Counted from the stretch's first letter, positions 1-9,062 are shown. The stretch is 64,000 nt of DNA from JBBRCE01 sp038205115 (GCA_038205115.1 JBBRCE010000013.1:1-64000), one strand, 5' to 3'. A program made the numbers and translations. The notes: generated by a model from the sequence alone, not told the origin.

Positions 1-39
1 CAACCCGCGCCGACGCTGTTGATCGACAACTCGGCCTAA
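1..39 (+). CDS. C-terminal tail of a gene running in from the left edge (partial)
   Basis: From base 1 the first frame reads 12 codons (QPAPTLLIDNSA) and stops at TAA 37-39. The codon choice is like that of the neighbouring genes, and no other frame explains these bases. With only 12 residues the product cannot be named; this may equally be a chance open frame. Confidence 0.35.
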   Translation, partial: QPAPTLLIDNSA

Positions 40-115
40 CACCCTGCCGCGTCTCTGGCCAGCAACCCTCTCACACACTTCCCCGCGCTACCGCTCCGCG
101 CCCACAGCAAATAAC

Positions 116-836
116 CTACATTTCAGCCCGTGAACGGTTACAAACGACGAAATCGTCTGTAGGCGAAATGACTTGAGACCACTCGAAGGCATTGAGCTTG
201 AGCGAAGTACGCGCGAGCATCTCGCGGAACGGCTGAAGTAATTCCGCATCGTTTCCTAGCGAAAAGTAATCATCGGGGTCGCCGAACAAACTGTTATAGA
301 CGATCCCGCATAAGCTAGCCAACTCGGGATTTTCCGGCACAATCATCGAAATCGGACGGTCAGCGTAGGCTTCGTTCGTGTTATAGGCATAACCGGACGC
401 GAGGCGGTCGTCGTACAATAAACTGTCGAGGATTTCCTTGTACGTCGCCATCTCGTCTTCGTTCGTGGCCGCCGTTAGCTTATTCCGATATTCGACGAGC
501 GCGGCTTCCCGCTCTTTCGCTGCTTCCAAAACTTGAGCCTGCCGCAGTCGGTCGGGAAAAACATAAATGCCTGGCGTAAATGCTTCGAAACAAGAATCCC
601 GATATTCGATGGCGATTGCGTAAGGAACAGCCGAAAAATAACTTCCGCTTTTCGTTCGGGTCGACGCGCGCTATCACGAGCAGCGGGCGTCTCACTCAGA
701 GGAAGTTATTTTTCGGTCGTTCCTAAACGGGTTCTTCGACTCCAAGCGTTTTGACCGCCGTCGGTATCTCGTAGAGCAATATCTTTTCGATCTTGGCCAG
801 CAGGTCTGGCTGTCGATTGCGATCCGCATCGTTCAT
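116..836 (-). pseudogene. Hypothetical protein gene interrupted by a 100-bp inverted-repeat element
   Basis: On the minus strand an ATG at 836 (AGGA a few bases upstream) opens a frame of 37 codons that ends at a TAG formed exactly at the edge of the 624-723 element. After the element the coding sense resumes and runs to the stop at 116. Deleting the element plus one copy of the flanking TAA (103 bases) leaves 618 bases, exactly 206 codons, joining ...GVEEPV to YAIAIEYRDS... in one frame. The restored 205-residue protein is acidic, with a mixed alpha/beta start and a charged helical middle (LEAAKEREAALVEY). The 3' part alone (TTG at 529) could still be translated as a 137-residue fragment. 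I do not recognise the family; the YAIAIEY stretch is vaguely like SMI1/DUF4303-type immunity proteins, but this is a guess. The disruption is seen directly; the original function is unknown. Confidence 0.8.
624..723. mobile_element. 100-bp MITE-like element with 23-bp terminal inverted repeats and TAA target duplication
   Basis: The arms 624-646 and 701-723 are inverted copies matching at 21 of 23 positions (GGAACAGCCG... against GGAACGACCG...). They enclose 54 bp with no coding capacity. The element is flanked by direct TAA copies at 621-623 and 724-726, as expected of a transposition target duplication and not of a simple hairpin, whose flanks would be inverted. It sits inside the reading frame of the 116-836 gene, and its removal restores that frame. 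It encodes no transposase, so it would need one in trans. A 3-bp TAA duplication fits IS5/Harbinger-like transposases, but the parental family is inference. Confidence 0.78.
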
Positions 837-1235
837 AGGTTAATCCTCATGCTGAAACGATCCCTGTGAAGGTTTCATTGTAGGTATGAACTCGTCGGAC
901 CGCAATTTGCTCGGCGCAGAGCAAAAATTGTGCGACTGAGGGACTCGACGTTGACGTCTACCTGGGCGTTCACGTCGATGTGCGAGCGTGGACCACAACA
1001 TGACGATCGACACGAATAGGCGAGTTTCAGTGCACCGCCCAAGGGATCCGACGAGGTGATCGCGGTGGAATTGCGACAGAATCAAGGATTGATCATCGAC
1101 TTGGTCAACTTCAAAAGTCCAAGGTCGCGATGCGGCGATCTAACGCGGAATATCGAGTGATGGATGCTACGTTGCTCGATTCCGATATGATTTCTGAGCC
1201 GAACCTGTGAGGCTCATTACAAAAACTCACGCCGC
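837..1235. other. Intergenic, no supported gene
   Basis: This stretch of about 400 bp lies between the disrupted gene and the GT2 stop. The short open frames here, such as the 81-codon one at 840-1085 on the minus strand, have Arg/His-rich composition unlike the neighbouring genes. No RNA gene or terminator with a T-tract was seen. It should carry the promoter of the 116-836 gene. Confidence 0.5.
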
Positions 1236-2396
1236 TTAAACTGTCGGCAGCGGACTCATTGGAATGATGGACGGCATATCGCACGAATCGTCATCCACCA
1301 AATTGGGCGCGATGTGGTATCCGGTGCCCAGTAATTCCTCGGCTTGCGCCAGCAGTGACTGATATTGCTGCTCGGCGTCGTCGTAGCCGTCGAATTCCGG
1401 CAGCTCGCAGGTTGGCCCCAAGACCGGTTGCACCTGGCAATTGACCGTGCGATCGATCAAATACAGCGGGCGGCCACGGACCTGATCGTAAATGCGTGTG
1501 ACATATTCGCCGAGCATACTGATGCCCATGGCGTTCAGCGCACCGAAGAAACTGCCGATCAACATGGACGAAGTCCAGCCCGGAATGGCCGAAGCGGTGA
1601 ACAGTTTGCAAAACAGAGCATAGCCGCCAACTGCGGCGAAAAGCCCGATCGCCGCATAACCGATGGCGTAAAACGCCAGCAGAGGAAAGCCCGAGAACGA
1701 AAAGATGGCCGTCTTGGCCAGCCGCCACAAGCCGCGGAGCGAGACGCGCGGGTGATCGTCGTAGCGCGCGCCGCGTTCGACCTCCACGCCAATTTGCTTG
1801 AAGCCCACCCAAGCGCGCAAGCCTGGCAGGTACCGGTCGCGCTCGCCCAGCGAGACAATCAATTGTGCCGCGCGAGCATCGATCAAGCTGAAATTGCCGG
1901 CATCAATGGGAATTCGCACGGTCGAAAAGTGCGACAAAAATCGGTGGAATCCGGCGAACAAGCAGCGCTTCCACGCGCCCTCTTTGCGATCGACTCGCAC
2001 GGCGTAAACCACGTCGTAACCTTCGCGCCAACGCTCGAGAAACCGGGCAATGGCGTCGGGCGAATCCTGCATGTCGCTGTCCATGATCACCACGGCGTCG
2101 CCACGGGCATGCGCGAGTCCGGCTTGCACGGCGGCTTGGTGGCCAAAGTTGCGCGAAAAGTGGATTACGCGAATTTCGCTGTAATAGTCAGACAACTGAT
2201 CGAGCACTTCGCCGCTGCCGTCGGTCGAGCCATCGTCGACAAACACGATCTCGTACTTCATGCCCAATTGAACGAGCGAATCGCGCACGCAAGTGACCAG
2301 TCGGCGGAGCACGCGCGACTCGTTATAAACCGGCAACACCACACTCAGTAGGCATTCTTCCAGTGGCGGGCGGACGTCGGTGGGCAGGCAGTTCAT
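1236..2396 (-). CDS. Family 2 glycosyltransferase, polyprenol-phosphate type (DPM/GtrB-like), membrane anchored
   Basis: Likely transfers a sugar from a nucleotide donor to polyprenyl phosphate at the inner face of the cytoplasmic membrane. The 386-residue product has a GT-A fold start (SVVLPVYNES), the VDDGSTDGS nucleotide-binding loop near residues 53-61 and the DSDMQD acidic motif near 106-111. Two C-terminal hydrophobic helices follow, then EYVTRIYDQVRGRPLY, typical of the DPM/GtrB/ArnC subgroup, and a ~75-residue acidic tail. I chose the ATG at 2396 because it falls one base after the stop of the YfhO-like gene (2398). An in-frame start at 2459 would add 21 residues that overlap that gene. 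Last gene of a four-gene minus-strand run. The membrane sugar-donor role is family knowledge; the acceptor is unknown. Confidence 0.88.
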   Translation of the reverse strand: MNCLPTDVRPPLEECLLSVVLPVYNESRVLRRLVTCVRDSLVQLGMKYEIVFVDDGSTDGSGEVLDQLSDYYSEIRVIHFSRNFGHQAAVQAGLAHARGDAVVIMDSDMQDSPDAIARFLERWREGYDVVYAVRVDRKEGAWKRCLFAGFHRFLSHFSTVRIPIDAGNFSLIDARAAQLIVSLGERDRYLPGLRAWVGFKQIGVEVERGARYDDHPRVSLRGLWRLAKTAIFSFSGFPLLAFYAIGYAAIGLFAAVGGYALFCKLFTASAIPGWTSSMLIGSFFGALNAMGISMLGEYVTRIYDQVRGRPLYLIDRTVNCQVQPVLGPTCELPEFDGYDDAEQQYQSLLAQAEELLGTGYHIAPNLVDDDSCDMPSIIPMSPLPTV

Positions 2397-2397
2397 C

Positions 2398-4602
2398 TCA
2401 AGCGGCCTTTCGTCGGCAATATCCAGCGATGCACGAGATTCCAAGCAAACATAGGCCACAAGCTGTGAGCATTTTGCCGTTTTGCAGGGCTGGCGAAGAA
2501 AATTCCAAATTCACCCGATGTTTTCCGACTGGCACAACGCAGCCCAGAAAATCGCCATTTGCCCGCAAAACCGGAATATTCCGGCCGTCGACTTGAGCCC
2601 GCCAGCCGCGATGGTAACTTTCCGTAACGACTAGCAACTGCTCGGCCGACGATTCGGTTGCGAACTCGATGCGTCCTGGCCGATCGGCCAGGACCTGTAC
2701 CTGCCCTAGGTCGCGAGTTCCACTGTTGGCTGGCCGCATGGCAATTGGCGATCCGCTTTCGATCAGCGCGGTACTCGTCAAATCGATCTGGTTGATGTCG
2801 CGCGCCGGATTGCTGGATGCCAGCGTCTGGCGCACGAAGTAGGCACGGGGTAGCGGATCGGCAAGCGAAATCCAACCGATGTCCTCGAACGGCGAAGCGT
2901 CGAAGCCAGTCGAATAGCGACTGCCTGCAGCACGCAGCGCGGCCGCATCGCAATAGTTCAATTGCCGCGCCGGTTCGAGCCCGGCGTAGCCGTCAACTCG
3001 CGACACGCCCGCCAATAGCATTCGATTACCCTGGCGCAAACTTTGATTGCCCGCTGACTCTAACATCACGCGTTGGCCAGCGGCCTGACCGGGCGGAAGC
3101 AGCATGGAGAGCGAATCGGCAAGCACCGCCTGACTGGCGGTTTCGCGGTAAACGGCTTGCGCTAAACCGTAAGTTCCCAAGTCAGCAGCGGTGAAAAGAA
3201 CCAGCGCCGGAATGGCCCAGCGATAACCGCGCAGCGCGGCGCAGATTGCGAGCGCGGCCAGCACGATGATGATCGGACCCGCGATGACCAGCGGCCACGG
3301 CGCGACAAAATCTCGCCAGGCCAGGCAAGCCAACTCCGCCACGCCAATACTTCCGACAAACGCCAGACCCAAGCCACGCTTGGAGTAGCGATTGGGATCA
3401 ATGTTTTTTTCGCCGCAGCGTAGTAGCACGGAAAAGGCGATTGCCGCCGCCGCCGCCAAGGCGAGTTCCAGCAGCACAATCGCTCGGCACGAAAACCGAA
3501 AGCTGCCAACAAGTGGCAGGCGCGACGTCAATCGATATAGCGGCGTGAATTCGCCCGTCGCCAGCAGCAAGGCAACCGCGGCCAGCGCCAGGCTTGTCCA
3601 AAACCAACGCCGCAGCTTCGGCACACCGGCCTTGGCAAACATCATCCAGGCAATCAGCACGATCGGCACGCCGCCGATGTACAGACCTAGCTCATGGGTG
3701 TTTTGGCCGACGACGCGAGTTGTAAAAAGGTACGGCGCGACGAGCTGAACCAGATTCAACGGGTGTAACGAACCATTTGCCAAAAACCCAGGCGAAGCTG
3801 TCTGCCGCGTTGATTGTTGTAACGCGTCCCAGGTAGAAAGAATTTGCACTCCGCCAATCATCACGCCGCAGGCCTTGGCAAACAGCCAATGCAACAGCGA
3901 AGAAGCGCGAACGGCGTTATCGCGGCGACGAAGCAATACCGTCAAATACGCGCACTCGGCCAGCAGCGATAACCACACATACTGCGGATAGCCCAACAAC
4001 AGTTGCGAACCGGTCAGCAATCCAATGGCGGCAACAGGTCCCGCAATTCTGCGAGACTGGCTGGTGCGCACCAAACTGCCTGCGGCCAGCAGCAGCCAGG
4101 GCAGATGCGACACAACGGCCATCGCGTTGGGATGAATGAAATGCAGCAAGCCGAAGCTAGAAAATGTAAAGATCAGCGCGCCAAACCAGGCCGCGCTCCG
4201 CCGAATGATGTGGCACCGAAAAAGCAAATAGCTGCCGAACATCATCACCGGATAACTGATGAGCAGTTCCAACGAAAAGGCCGCCTGCAGCGGCAACCAA
4301 CGATAGAGCAGCCAGTGCAGCGGATGATACGTGCCGGCCTGGCCTTCGCCTGTCAGATCGAATCCACAAAACAGTGAGGGCATCCAATCGAACGCGTCGC
4401 CCTGAACCAGGCACTGTTCATAGAACGCGCGCAGCGGTAAATGAAATTCGCCCAGGTCGTCCGTCAGGTAGTAACGCCCAACAAAAAACGGCGCTGCCAT
4501 TGCGGCAAACAACAGCGTCGCTGCAAGCACGACCCAAGCGGCCGCGCGGCGATCACCGGCATTCTTCTTTTGTGGCAGCGGTAACGGTGAACGGAAAGGC
4601 AT
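2398..4602 (-). CDS. YfhO-like polytopic membrane protein
   Basis: A 734-residue integral membrane protein. A short basic N-terminus leads into a first membrane helix, then an early YYLTDDLGEFHLPLRAFYEQ acidic loop typical of GT-C-type enzymes, then about 11-12 hydrophobic segments. A C-terminal soluble beta domain contains GRIEFATESSAEQLLVVTESYHRGWRAQVDG, the signature of YfhO proteins. In Firmicutes YfhO glycosylates lipoteichoic acid using a lipid-linked sugar made by a GT2 partner (CsbB). Here a GT2 gene begins one base after the stop, which fits the same two-part logic. Acceptor and sugar cannot be read from the sequence. Confidence 0.85.
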   Translation of the reverse strand: MPFRSPLPLPQKKNAGDRRAAAWVVLAATLLFAAMAAPFFVGRYYLTDDLGEFHLPLRAFYEQCLVQGDAFDWMPSLFCGFDLTGEGQAGTYHPLHWLLYRWLPLQAAFSLELLISYPVMMFGSYLLFRCHIIRRSAAWFGALIFTFSSFGLLHFIHPNAMAVVSHLPWLLLAAGSLVRTSQSRRIAGPVAAIGLLTGSQLLLGYPQYVWLSLLAECAYLTVLLRRRDNAVRASSLLHWLFAKACGVMIGGVQILSTWDALQQSTRQTASPGFLANGSLHPLNLVQLVAPYLFTTRVVGQNTHELGLYIGGVPIVLIAWMMFAKAGVPKLRRWFWTSLALAAVALLLATGEFTPLYRLTSRLPLVGSFRFSCRAIVLLELALAAAAAIAFSVLLRCGEKNIDPNRYSKRGLGLAFVGSIGVAELACLAWRDFVAPWPLVIAGPIIIVLAALAICAALRGYRWAIPALVLFTAADLGTYGLAQAVYRETASQAVLADSLSMLLPPGQAAGQRVMLESAGNQSLRQGNRMLLAGVSRVDGYAGLEPARQLNYCDAAALRAAGSRYSTGFDASPFEDIGWISLADPLPRAYFVRQTLASSNPARDINQIDLTSTALIESGSPIAMRPANSGTRDLGQVQVLADRPGRIEFATESSAEQLLVVTESYHRGWRAQVDGRNIPVLRANGDFLGCVVPVGKHRVNLEFSSPALQNGKMLTACGLCLLGISCIAGYCRRKAA

Positions 4603-4668
4603 GAGTCGGCAAATAACGATAGAAAGGCGACTGACGAAATCAAAGTGAAGGACAGCCTGCCGCCCGAT

Positions 4669-5709
4669 CTAACTGACCATCGGCAGCAAATGCGGTTTGG
4701 CCAGGATTCGAAAGCGGCTGACCAGCGGTTGCCAGCGCTCGCCGCGCTGATGGATGCGGCGGTCGTCGATCGGTCCGAGCTTTTCGGCCGCTAGATCGAG
4801 ATACGGCACCCGGCTGGGTTCTAAACCCATGATGCGGGCAACGGTGGCATCGACGGCTGTTGGCACCGTGCCCATGATGACCAGTCCCATTTGCTTGGCG
4901 CTGCCCATGATGGGGCCGTCGCCTTCCATGCACGTGATGCCGTCGACGATGGAAATCGTCTTGGGCAATGAAGCGTTAATATCAAACACGGTTTCTGGAA
5001 TTCCGTTATGGTGCAGCACGTTTTTGGGCCAGCCGTACTTCACGCCGGGAATCGTGCCGTAAAGGTTTTTCATCGACGCGGTAAAACCGACCCAGTGATG
5101 CGTTTTCAGCTTCGGCATGGAAACGACGAGATCGGCTTCTTGAATGGATCGCGGAAAATAAAACCCGGCCAATTTGCAGGCGTTGCCGCGATTGGCGGTC
5201 CAAGCGACTTCTTCGTAATTGAGATCCGCAAATGGCAGGCGGGCGTCGGCCAACGCGTCGAACAGATTGGATTCGACCAACGCGAGCTCGGTGTCGCGAA
5301 CGTGCCCTGGGCCTTCGCCGACGACAACCGTGGCGCCCCAGGCGCGAAACACTTCCGCGGCCGCCAGCACCATCGCGGGATGCGTGGTCATGTGCGGCGC
5401 GGTTTTGTAAGGCTCAACCAGATTGGGTTTGAGCAGCACGCGCTTGCCGCGCAGTTGCTGTACATCCAAGCCGGAGGCGATCAGGCCGTCGCGAATTGTT
5501 TGTTCCAAGCCGGAATCGTAACGCTGGTTTTTGGCAATAAAGACCGACGCCTTGGGTCCGCCCAGCTTGCGAACCATCGGCCAGGCCAACAGCGCAGCCA
5601 TGCCGGCGCCGGCCGCGTTGAGCCAATCGCGGCGGGTGAACTTCACCGGCGATTTATCGACGGGCGCTACAGGCAGAGTGTTCGCGGGAATGTTGGGCGC
5701 GGTGCTCAT
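4669..5709 (-). CDS. DUF362 domain protein with Tat-like signal
   Basis: The 346-residue product has an RR at residues 26-27 followed by a hydrophobic AAGAGMAALLAWP stretch, which looks like a twin-arginine signal, so the protein is probably exported. The rest matches the DUF362 family: RVLLKPNLVEPY, the VVGEGPGHVRDT turn, LVVSMPKLKTHHWVGFTASMKNLYG and the SIVDGITCMEGDGP motif. The family's reaction is not established. No ferredoxin-type Cys cluster is present, unlike many DUF362 proteins. Its 3'-upstream partner (5706-6611) ends inside its start codon (ATGA overlap), so the two are translationally coupled. Confidence 0.88.
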   Translation of the reverse strand: MSTAPNIPANTLPVAPVDKSPVKFTRRDWLNAAGAGMAALLAWPMVRKLGGPKASVFIAKNQRYDSGLEQTIRDGLIASGLDVQQLRGKRVLLKPNLVEPYKTAPHMTTHPAMVLAAAEVFRAWGATVVVGEGPGHVRDTELALVESNLFDALADARLPFADLNYEEVAWTANRGNACKLAGFYFPRSIQEADLVVSMPKLKTHHWVGFTASMKNLYGTIPGVKYGWPKNVLHHNGIPETVFDINASLPKTISIVDGITCMEGDGPIMGSAKQMGLVIMGTVPTAVDATVARIMGLEPSRVPYLDLAAEKLGPIDDRRIHQRGERWQPLVSRFRILAKPHLLPMVS

Positions 5710-6611
5710 GACGACAGGCTCGCTACGGCGGAAGTTTGGAGGATCAAATCGGGCTTGGCGGCCAACGCCAGCAACGCCAGTTTTAGCGGCGAGCGATCAG
5801 AGCGTAGCGTACGATCGGCCGCGGCAGCCAACATCGCGGCGCTGCCGCGCGGTAGCCGGTCGTGCGCCGCCAGCCCGAGCAGGCCGTAACACAGCGACGC
5901 GGTGGGTGTACGTACATCAAGCGTGCGCGTTAAATAGTCGATGGTCTTGGGGATTCGCGGATCGGTGTCGGCTTGCAGTTCGGACGCCTTCAGTGCGAGC
6001 AATGTCAGTCCCGAAGGTTGCAAGTGCGGTCGTAATTCTTGGCCGAGAACGGTTGTGTTGCCGTAGTTGCAACCGCCGTCGGAAAGCAGACGATCGACGA
6101 GCAGTCGCCGGCCTTCCCGCGTGCGTGAATGTTTTCGGTTGCCGGTGGCGCACAGCGCCAAAAGGCTCCAAGCGGTGGGCTCAATCCACGAATGCGTATT
6201 GTCTGCCCACGACCAGCCGATGAGCGTGGAGTCGTGCCCCATCTCGGGACTGCGTTCGATTGGCTTGCCAGCCAGGTGCAACAGTGCATCGACGCCGGCG
6301 GAGACGTTTGATCGATATGTGACATCGTGATCGAGCGCATCTTGCGATTGCACTGCAGTCTGCCAGGCCAAAACGGCCGGCGCGGTGAACCACGGCGGCG
6401 ATGGCTCCGAGGCATCTGGGCCGACAATGCCGCCGTCGGATTGCAGAGTGGCCAGCCAATCGAGGGCCGTCTTTGCGGCGTCGGCATGTCCGTGTGTTAG
6501 CAGCGCAATGGCCGCGAGCGCCGTGGGTTCGCTGCGCGGCGCGGCGTCGGGCTGATAACCGCAAGGCTGGTGGTCGACCAGCGGTTGCAGAACGTCGTCG
6601 ATCCAACTCAT
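5706..6611 (-). CDS. Prenyltransferase/squalene-oxidase-repeat (alpha/alpha-toroid) protein
   Basis: The 301-residue product consists of helical repeats of the terpene-cyclase/prenyltransferase-beta kind: ALDWLATLQSDGGIVG, TLIGWSWADNTHSWIEPTAWSLLAL, LLSDGGCNYGN and GLTLLALKA. It is less than half the length of a squalene-hopene cyclase (about 630), lacks a DxDD cyclase motif, and has no evident signal peptide. It may be a single-domain toroid that binds or modifies an isoprenoid or peptide, not a full cyclase. Its stop overlaps the DUF362 start by 4 bp. It is the first gene of the four-gene run down to 1236 and diverges from the GT39 gene at 6836. Confidence 0.75.
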   Translation of the reverse strand: MSWIDDVLQPLVDHQPCGYQPDAAPRSEPTALAAIALLTHGHADAAKTALDWLATLQSDGGIVGPDASEPSPPWFTAPAVLAWQTAVQSQDALDHDVTYRSNVSAGVDALLHLAGKPIERSPEMGHDSTLIGWSWADNTHSWIEPTAWSLLALCATGNRKHSRTREGRRLLVDRLLSDGGCNYGNTTVLGQELRPHLQPSGLTLLALKASELQADTDPRIPKTIDYLTRTLDVRTPTASLCYGLLGLAAHDRLPRGSAAMLAAAADRTLRSDRSPLKLALLALAAKPDLILQTSAVASLSS

Positions 6612-6835
6612 ACGGCTGTCGTCCGCGGCGTGATCGCCATAACAGGATTAAGCGGACCGCGCTGGCGAAAACTTTTCGCAATTGGTGTGGCGCGGGTGGT
6701 CCAGAAAAAGATAGCTTTTCCTAGCGACGTTGTCGGACACGAACCAGATTTGGTTCGGCGTGTACGGCAATTCCTGCCAGCCACCCCGCCACGACCAACG
6801 CCCCGCGCCCGCCCTGCTTGCGATTGCGATTATCG

Positions 6836-8557
6836 ATGTCCACTCTGACGCTTGAGCGTTCGCCGCTCATTTCCGACCAGCGAGTAAGCTGGAACGATTT
6901 TGCAAAGCGCGCGATGCGAATGTTTCTGATCGCCAATTGTCTGGGAATCTTGGCCGTGGCGATTGGCTTTCGTGCTTGGCGGCTAGGGTCGCTCCCCGGC
7001 ATTAACGGCGACGAGGCTTGGTACGGCGTGCAGGCAGAAAGCGTGTTACATGGCGAGCCAATCGCGTGGCGCACGCCGACAGGCAATTTCTTGAATCCGT
7101 TTTTCCTGCTGCCGCAACTCGCACTGCACGCCATCTTTCCGGCTTCGTTCACACTGTTACGGATCGTGCCGCTGATGAGCGGATTGCTGGCACTGGTTGT
7201 CAATTATTGGCTGGCATGGCGTACGTTCGGCCGGCAAAACGCGGTAATTTCGACGCTGATTCTCGCGGTGCTGCCCATCAACATCGCGTACAGCCGCTTT
7301 GCCTGGGACGCCAGCCAGTCGTTGCTGTTCACGCTGCCGGCGGTCTATTTGCCGCTACTGGCCGTTAAAGACCAGGCGCTACGCTGGCGATGGACGGCGT
7401 GCGGTTTTGGCATGCTGTTGGCGGCAATATTGGTGCATCCGACCAATATCTTCGTCGCGCCAATGTTGTTGATTCCGGTAGCGACAATGCTGCGCGAGCG
7501 ACGGCCTGTCAGTTCCGTCGAACTTGAAATCGTTCGTACCCACGAACGACGCACTACCGTCATGTTGCTGGTTAGCCTGACTGCAGCGGTTATCGTCTGC
7601 AAATTTGGCTGGCCCTGGATCGAGCGTGGATTATTGCGGTGTACGCAGCCGGCCGAACTGCTCGATTTTGTGAAAAACTATGCCCAACTTTTCTCGGGCG
7701 CCACGATCTATCGATTCGTGGCGGGCAGTAGCAAGGGACTCGCGCCGGACATGTTTGATGTGGTGGTTTGGTCGCTGATGGCCTGCAGTTGCTACGGAAT
7801 ATTCCGCATCTTCCGGCAACAACCGACGAAACATCGCACAGAAATGCTGATCGTTCGCTTACTTGGCTTGAGTTGGGCCGCGACCATTGCCGGTTTTTTT
7901 CTGATTGCTGGCCCAGAGTCGTTGCGACCGAACTTCGAACGTTATGGCATGTGCTTGATTGCGCCCAGCGTTTTGCTGGCCACTTGCGGGTTGCAATGGT
8001 GGCTGTTGAGAAAATCGCCGGCTGCAGCAATCGTTTTTTTACTCTGCGGCTGGCTAACACTCGCAGGGTTTTGGATTGACTACGTGCTCGAGATTCGAGC
8101 CGCGGCCGCCAATTCCGGGCAAATGCATCGCACTTTTTTGACGGGCGAAATTGATCCCAAGCAGCAAGCGTTCGAGCGCATTCTTGCGCTGGGCGACAAT
8201 GGCAATCGACCGATTCGCGTGGTGGCTGGCGATTGGTGGTGTTACTGGCCGCTGCGTTATCTGGCAGATTCGAGTCGCACGCCGGTGGAAGTCATCAGCC
8301 TGCAGCAAGTGACGGGGCAGCCCGAAGCCGGCGATCAGCCACAGTTGCCGCCGCTTGTTAACGCGGAGTTGCCGCTGGACTTTGTCGTGGATTTCGAAAT
8401 TGAAGGGCAAAGCTGGCCCTCGGGCTGCGCAAAACGCCTCGGGGCGCATGCGTCGGACTTAATGCAATTCGACGGGCCGCTGGCAATTTATCGCTTGCAT
8501 GGCCGCACGATTACGGCTTGCCGCAAGAATCTTTTGGAATCCATGGAAAATAATTAA
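6836..8557 (+). CDS. ArnT/PMT-like (GT39) membrane glycosyltransferase
   Basis: The 573-residue polytopic protein has the first-loop motif LPGINGDEAWYG, where the D-E pair corresponds to the catalytic acid region of GT-C enzymes. A run of membrane helices follows (FSRFAWDASQSLLF, PNFERYGMCLIAPS), then a C-terminal soluble portion. Such enzymes move a sugar from a polyprenyl-phosphate donor to a lipid or protein outside the membrane. The ATG at 6836 is preferred over the upstream TTG at 6818. It is transcribed away from the 1236-6611 cluster, and the ~220 bp between must carry both promoters. The substrate is unknown. Confidence 0.82.
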   Translation: MSTLTLERSPLISDQRVSWNDFAKRAMRMFLIANCLGILAVAIGFRAWRLGSLPGINGDEAWYGVQAESVLHGEPIAWRTPTGNFLNPFFLLPQLALHAIFPASFTLLRIVPLMSGLLALVVNYWLAWRTFGRQNAVISTLILAVLPINIAYSRFAWDASQSLLFTLPAVYLPLLAVKDQALRWRWTACGFGMLLAAILVHPTNIFVAPMLLIPVATMLRERRPVSSVELEIVRTHERRTTVMLLVSLTAAVIVCKFGWPWIERGLLRCTQPAELLDFVKNYAQLFSGATIYRFVAGSSKGLAPDMFDVVVWSLMACSCYGIFRIFRQQPTKHRTEMLIVRLLGLSWAATIAGFFLIAGPESLRPNFERYGMCLIAPSVLLATCGLQWWLLRKSPAAAIVFLLCGWLTLAGFWIDYVLEIRAAAANSGQMHRTFLTGEIDPKQQAFERILALGDNGNRPIRVVAGDWWCYWPLRYLADSSRTPVEVISLQQVTGQPEAGDQPQLPPLVNAELPLDFVVDFEIEGQSWPSGCAKRLGAHASDLMQFDGPLAIYRLHGRTITACRKNLLESMENN

Positions 8558-8792
8558 AGCCGGCAATTTGACAGCGGACATTTCTGACATAGGTTTTCAG
8601 TACAAGGACATTCACTGCTGACGCAATGACTGACCTTGTGCGGTGCGGGCTGGCCGGGTCTTCGGACTCCGCCACGTGTGCCGTGGCTTATCTCCCATCT
8701 CATCCACGCCAAGTCGCGTTTGAATTTGCTTCGTCGCCACAAAAGCGATGGATGCGTTGGGCGTTTTGCCGCAGAGGGCCTGCAAGCCTCTT
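8558..8792. other. Upstream region of the riboswitch; possible weak promoter
   Basis: No gene is supported. A TTGACA at 8568-8573 stands 16 bp before TAGGTT (8590-8595), a weak -35/-10 pair that would start a transcript about 190 bases upstream of the riboswitch. The open frames on both strands here are short and overlap the structured RNA. Confidence 0.3.
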
Positions 8793-8888
8793 CATCCTCC
8801 GAAAAAGGCAAACCTGTCGCAAGACTGGGACGCAAAGCCAAGGGCCAGACGGTCATGAGTCGTCTGGTAGCCGGTTACCGAAGGGATG
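8793..8888 (+). promoter_or_regulatory. Class I cyclic-di-GMP riboswitch (GEMM-I)
   Basis: All consensus blocks are present in order. The closing helix is CATCC (8793-8797) with GGATG (8884-8888). Next comes GGCAAACC (8807-8814), then a hairpin with a GCAA (GNRA) tetraloop at 8819-8822, then GGGACGCAAAGCC (8827-8839). The second hairpin has a perfect 7-bp stem, CCAGACG (8845-8851) with CGTCTGG (8861-8867). GGTTACCG (8873-8880) closes the junction. The residue aligned with Vc2 position 20 is G (8807), the version that prefers c-di-GMP; natural cyclic AMP-GMP sensors have A there. A47 aligns with 8834. It lies about 190 nt before the first Flp pilin in the same direction. No clear expression-platform terminator is visible between them. 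Confidence 0.93.
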
Positions 8889-9032
8889 TGAGCCGCGGAC
8901 GAATTCACTTCGAGTTCGAGTCGCGACCACGAACTTCCTTATGACGAGGGGGGGTAAGTGACCTTAACTTTTCAGACTCGGTCGGGTGCGCGGAGCAGGC
9001 TTCGCACTGAGCCGAGTCAACAACAATCCATT

Positions 9033-9062
9033 CGGGCGGTTCGCCGCGGGGGGAACTGCCCG
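9033..9062 (+). promoter_or_regulatory. Hairpin just upstream of the first pilin ribosome-binding site
   Basis: Ten bases (9033-9042, CGGGCGGTTC) pair with 9053-9062 with a single G-U. The helix closes 8 bases before the GGAGGA Shine-Dalgarno at 9071-9076. It may protect the 5' side of a highly expressed pilin message, or form part of the riboswitch output. The function is inferred. Confidence 0.5.

Noticed and set aside
624..723. Reading the inverted repeat as a simple terminator hairpin
   Set aside because: Flanking TAA copies are direct, not inverted, and excision restores a reading frame, which a terminator would not explain.
1365..2351. 328-codon open frame on the plus strand
   Set aside because: It lies fully antisense to the GT2 gene, and its product is a His/Arg/Gln-rich string with no family pattern.
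5008..5889. 293-codon open frame on the plus strand
   Set aside because: Antisense to the DUF362 gene; composition is that of a reverse frame.
8554..8961. Open frames on both strands across the riboswitch
   Set aside because: They overlap a conserved structured RNA and have no ribosome-binding site or recognisable product.
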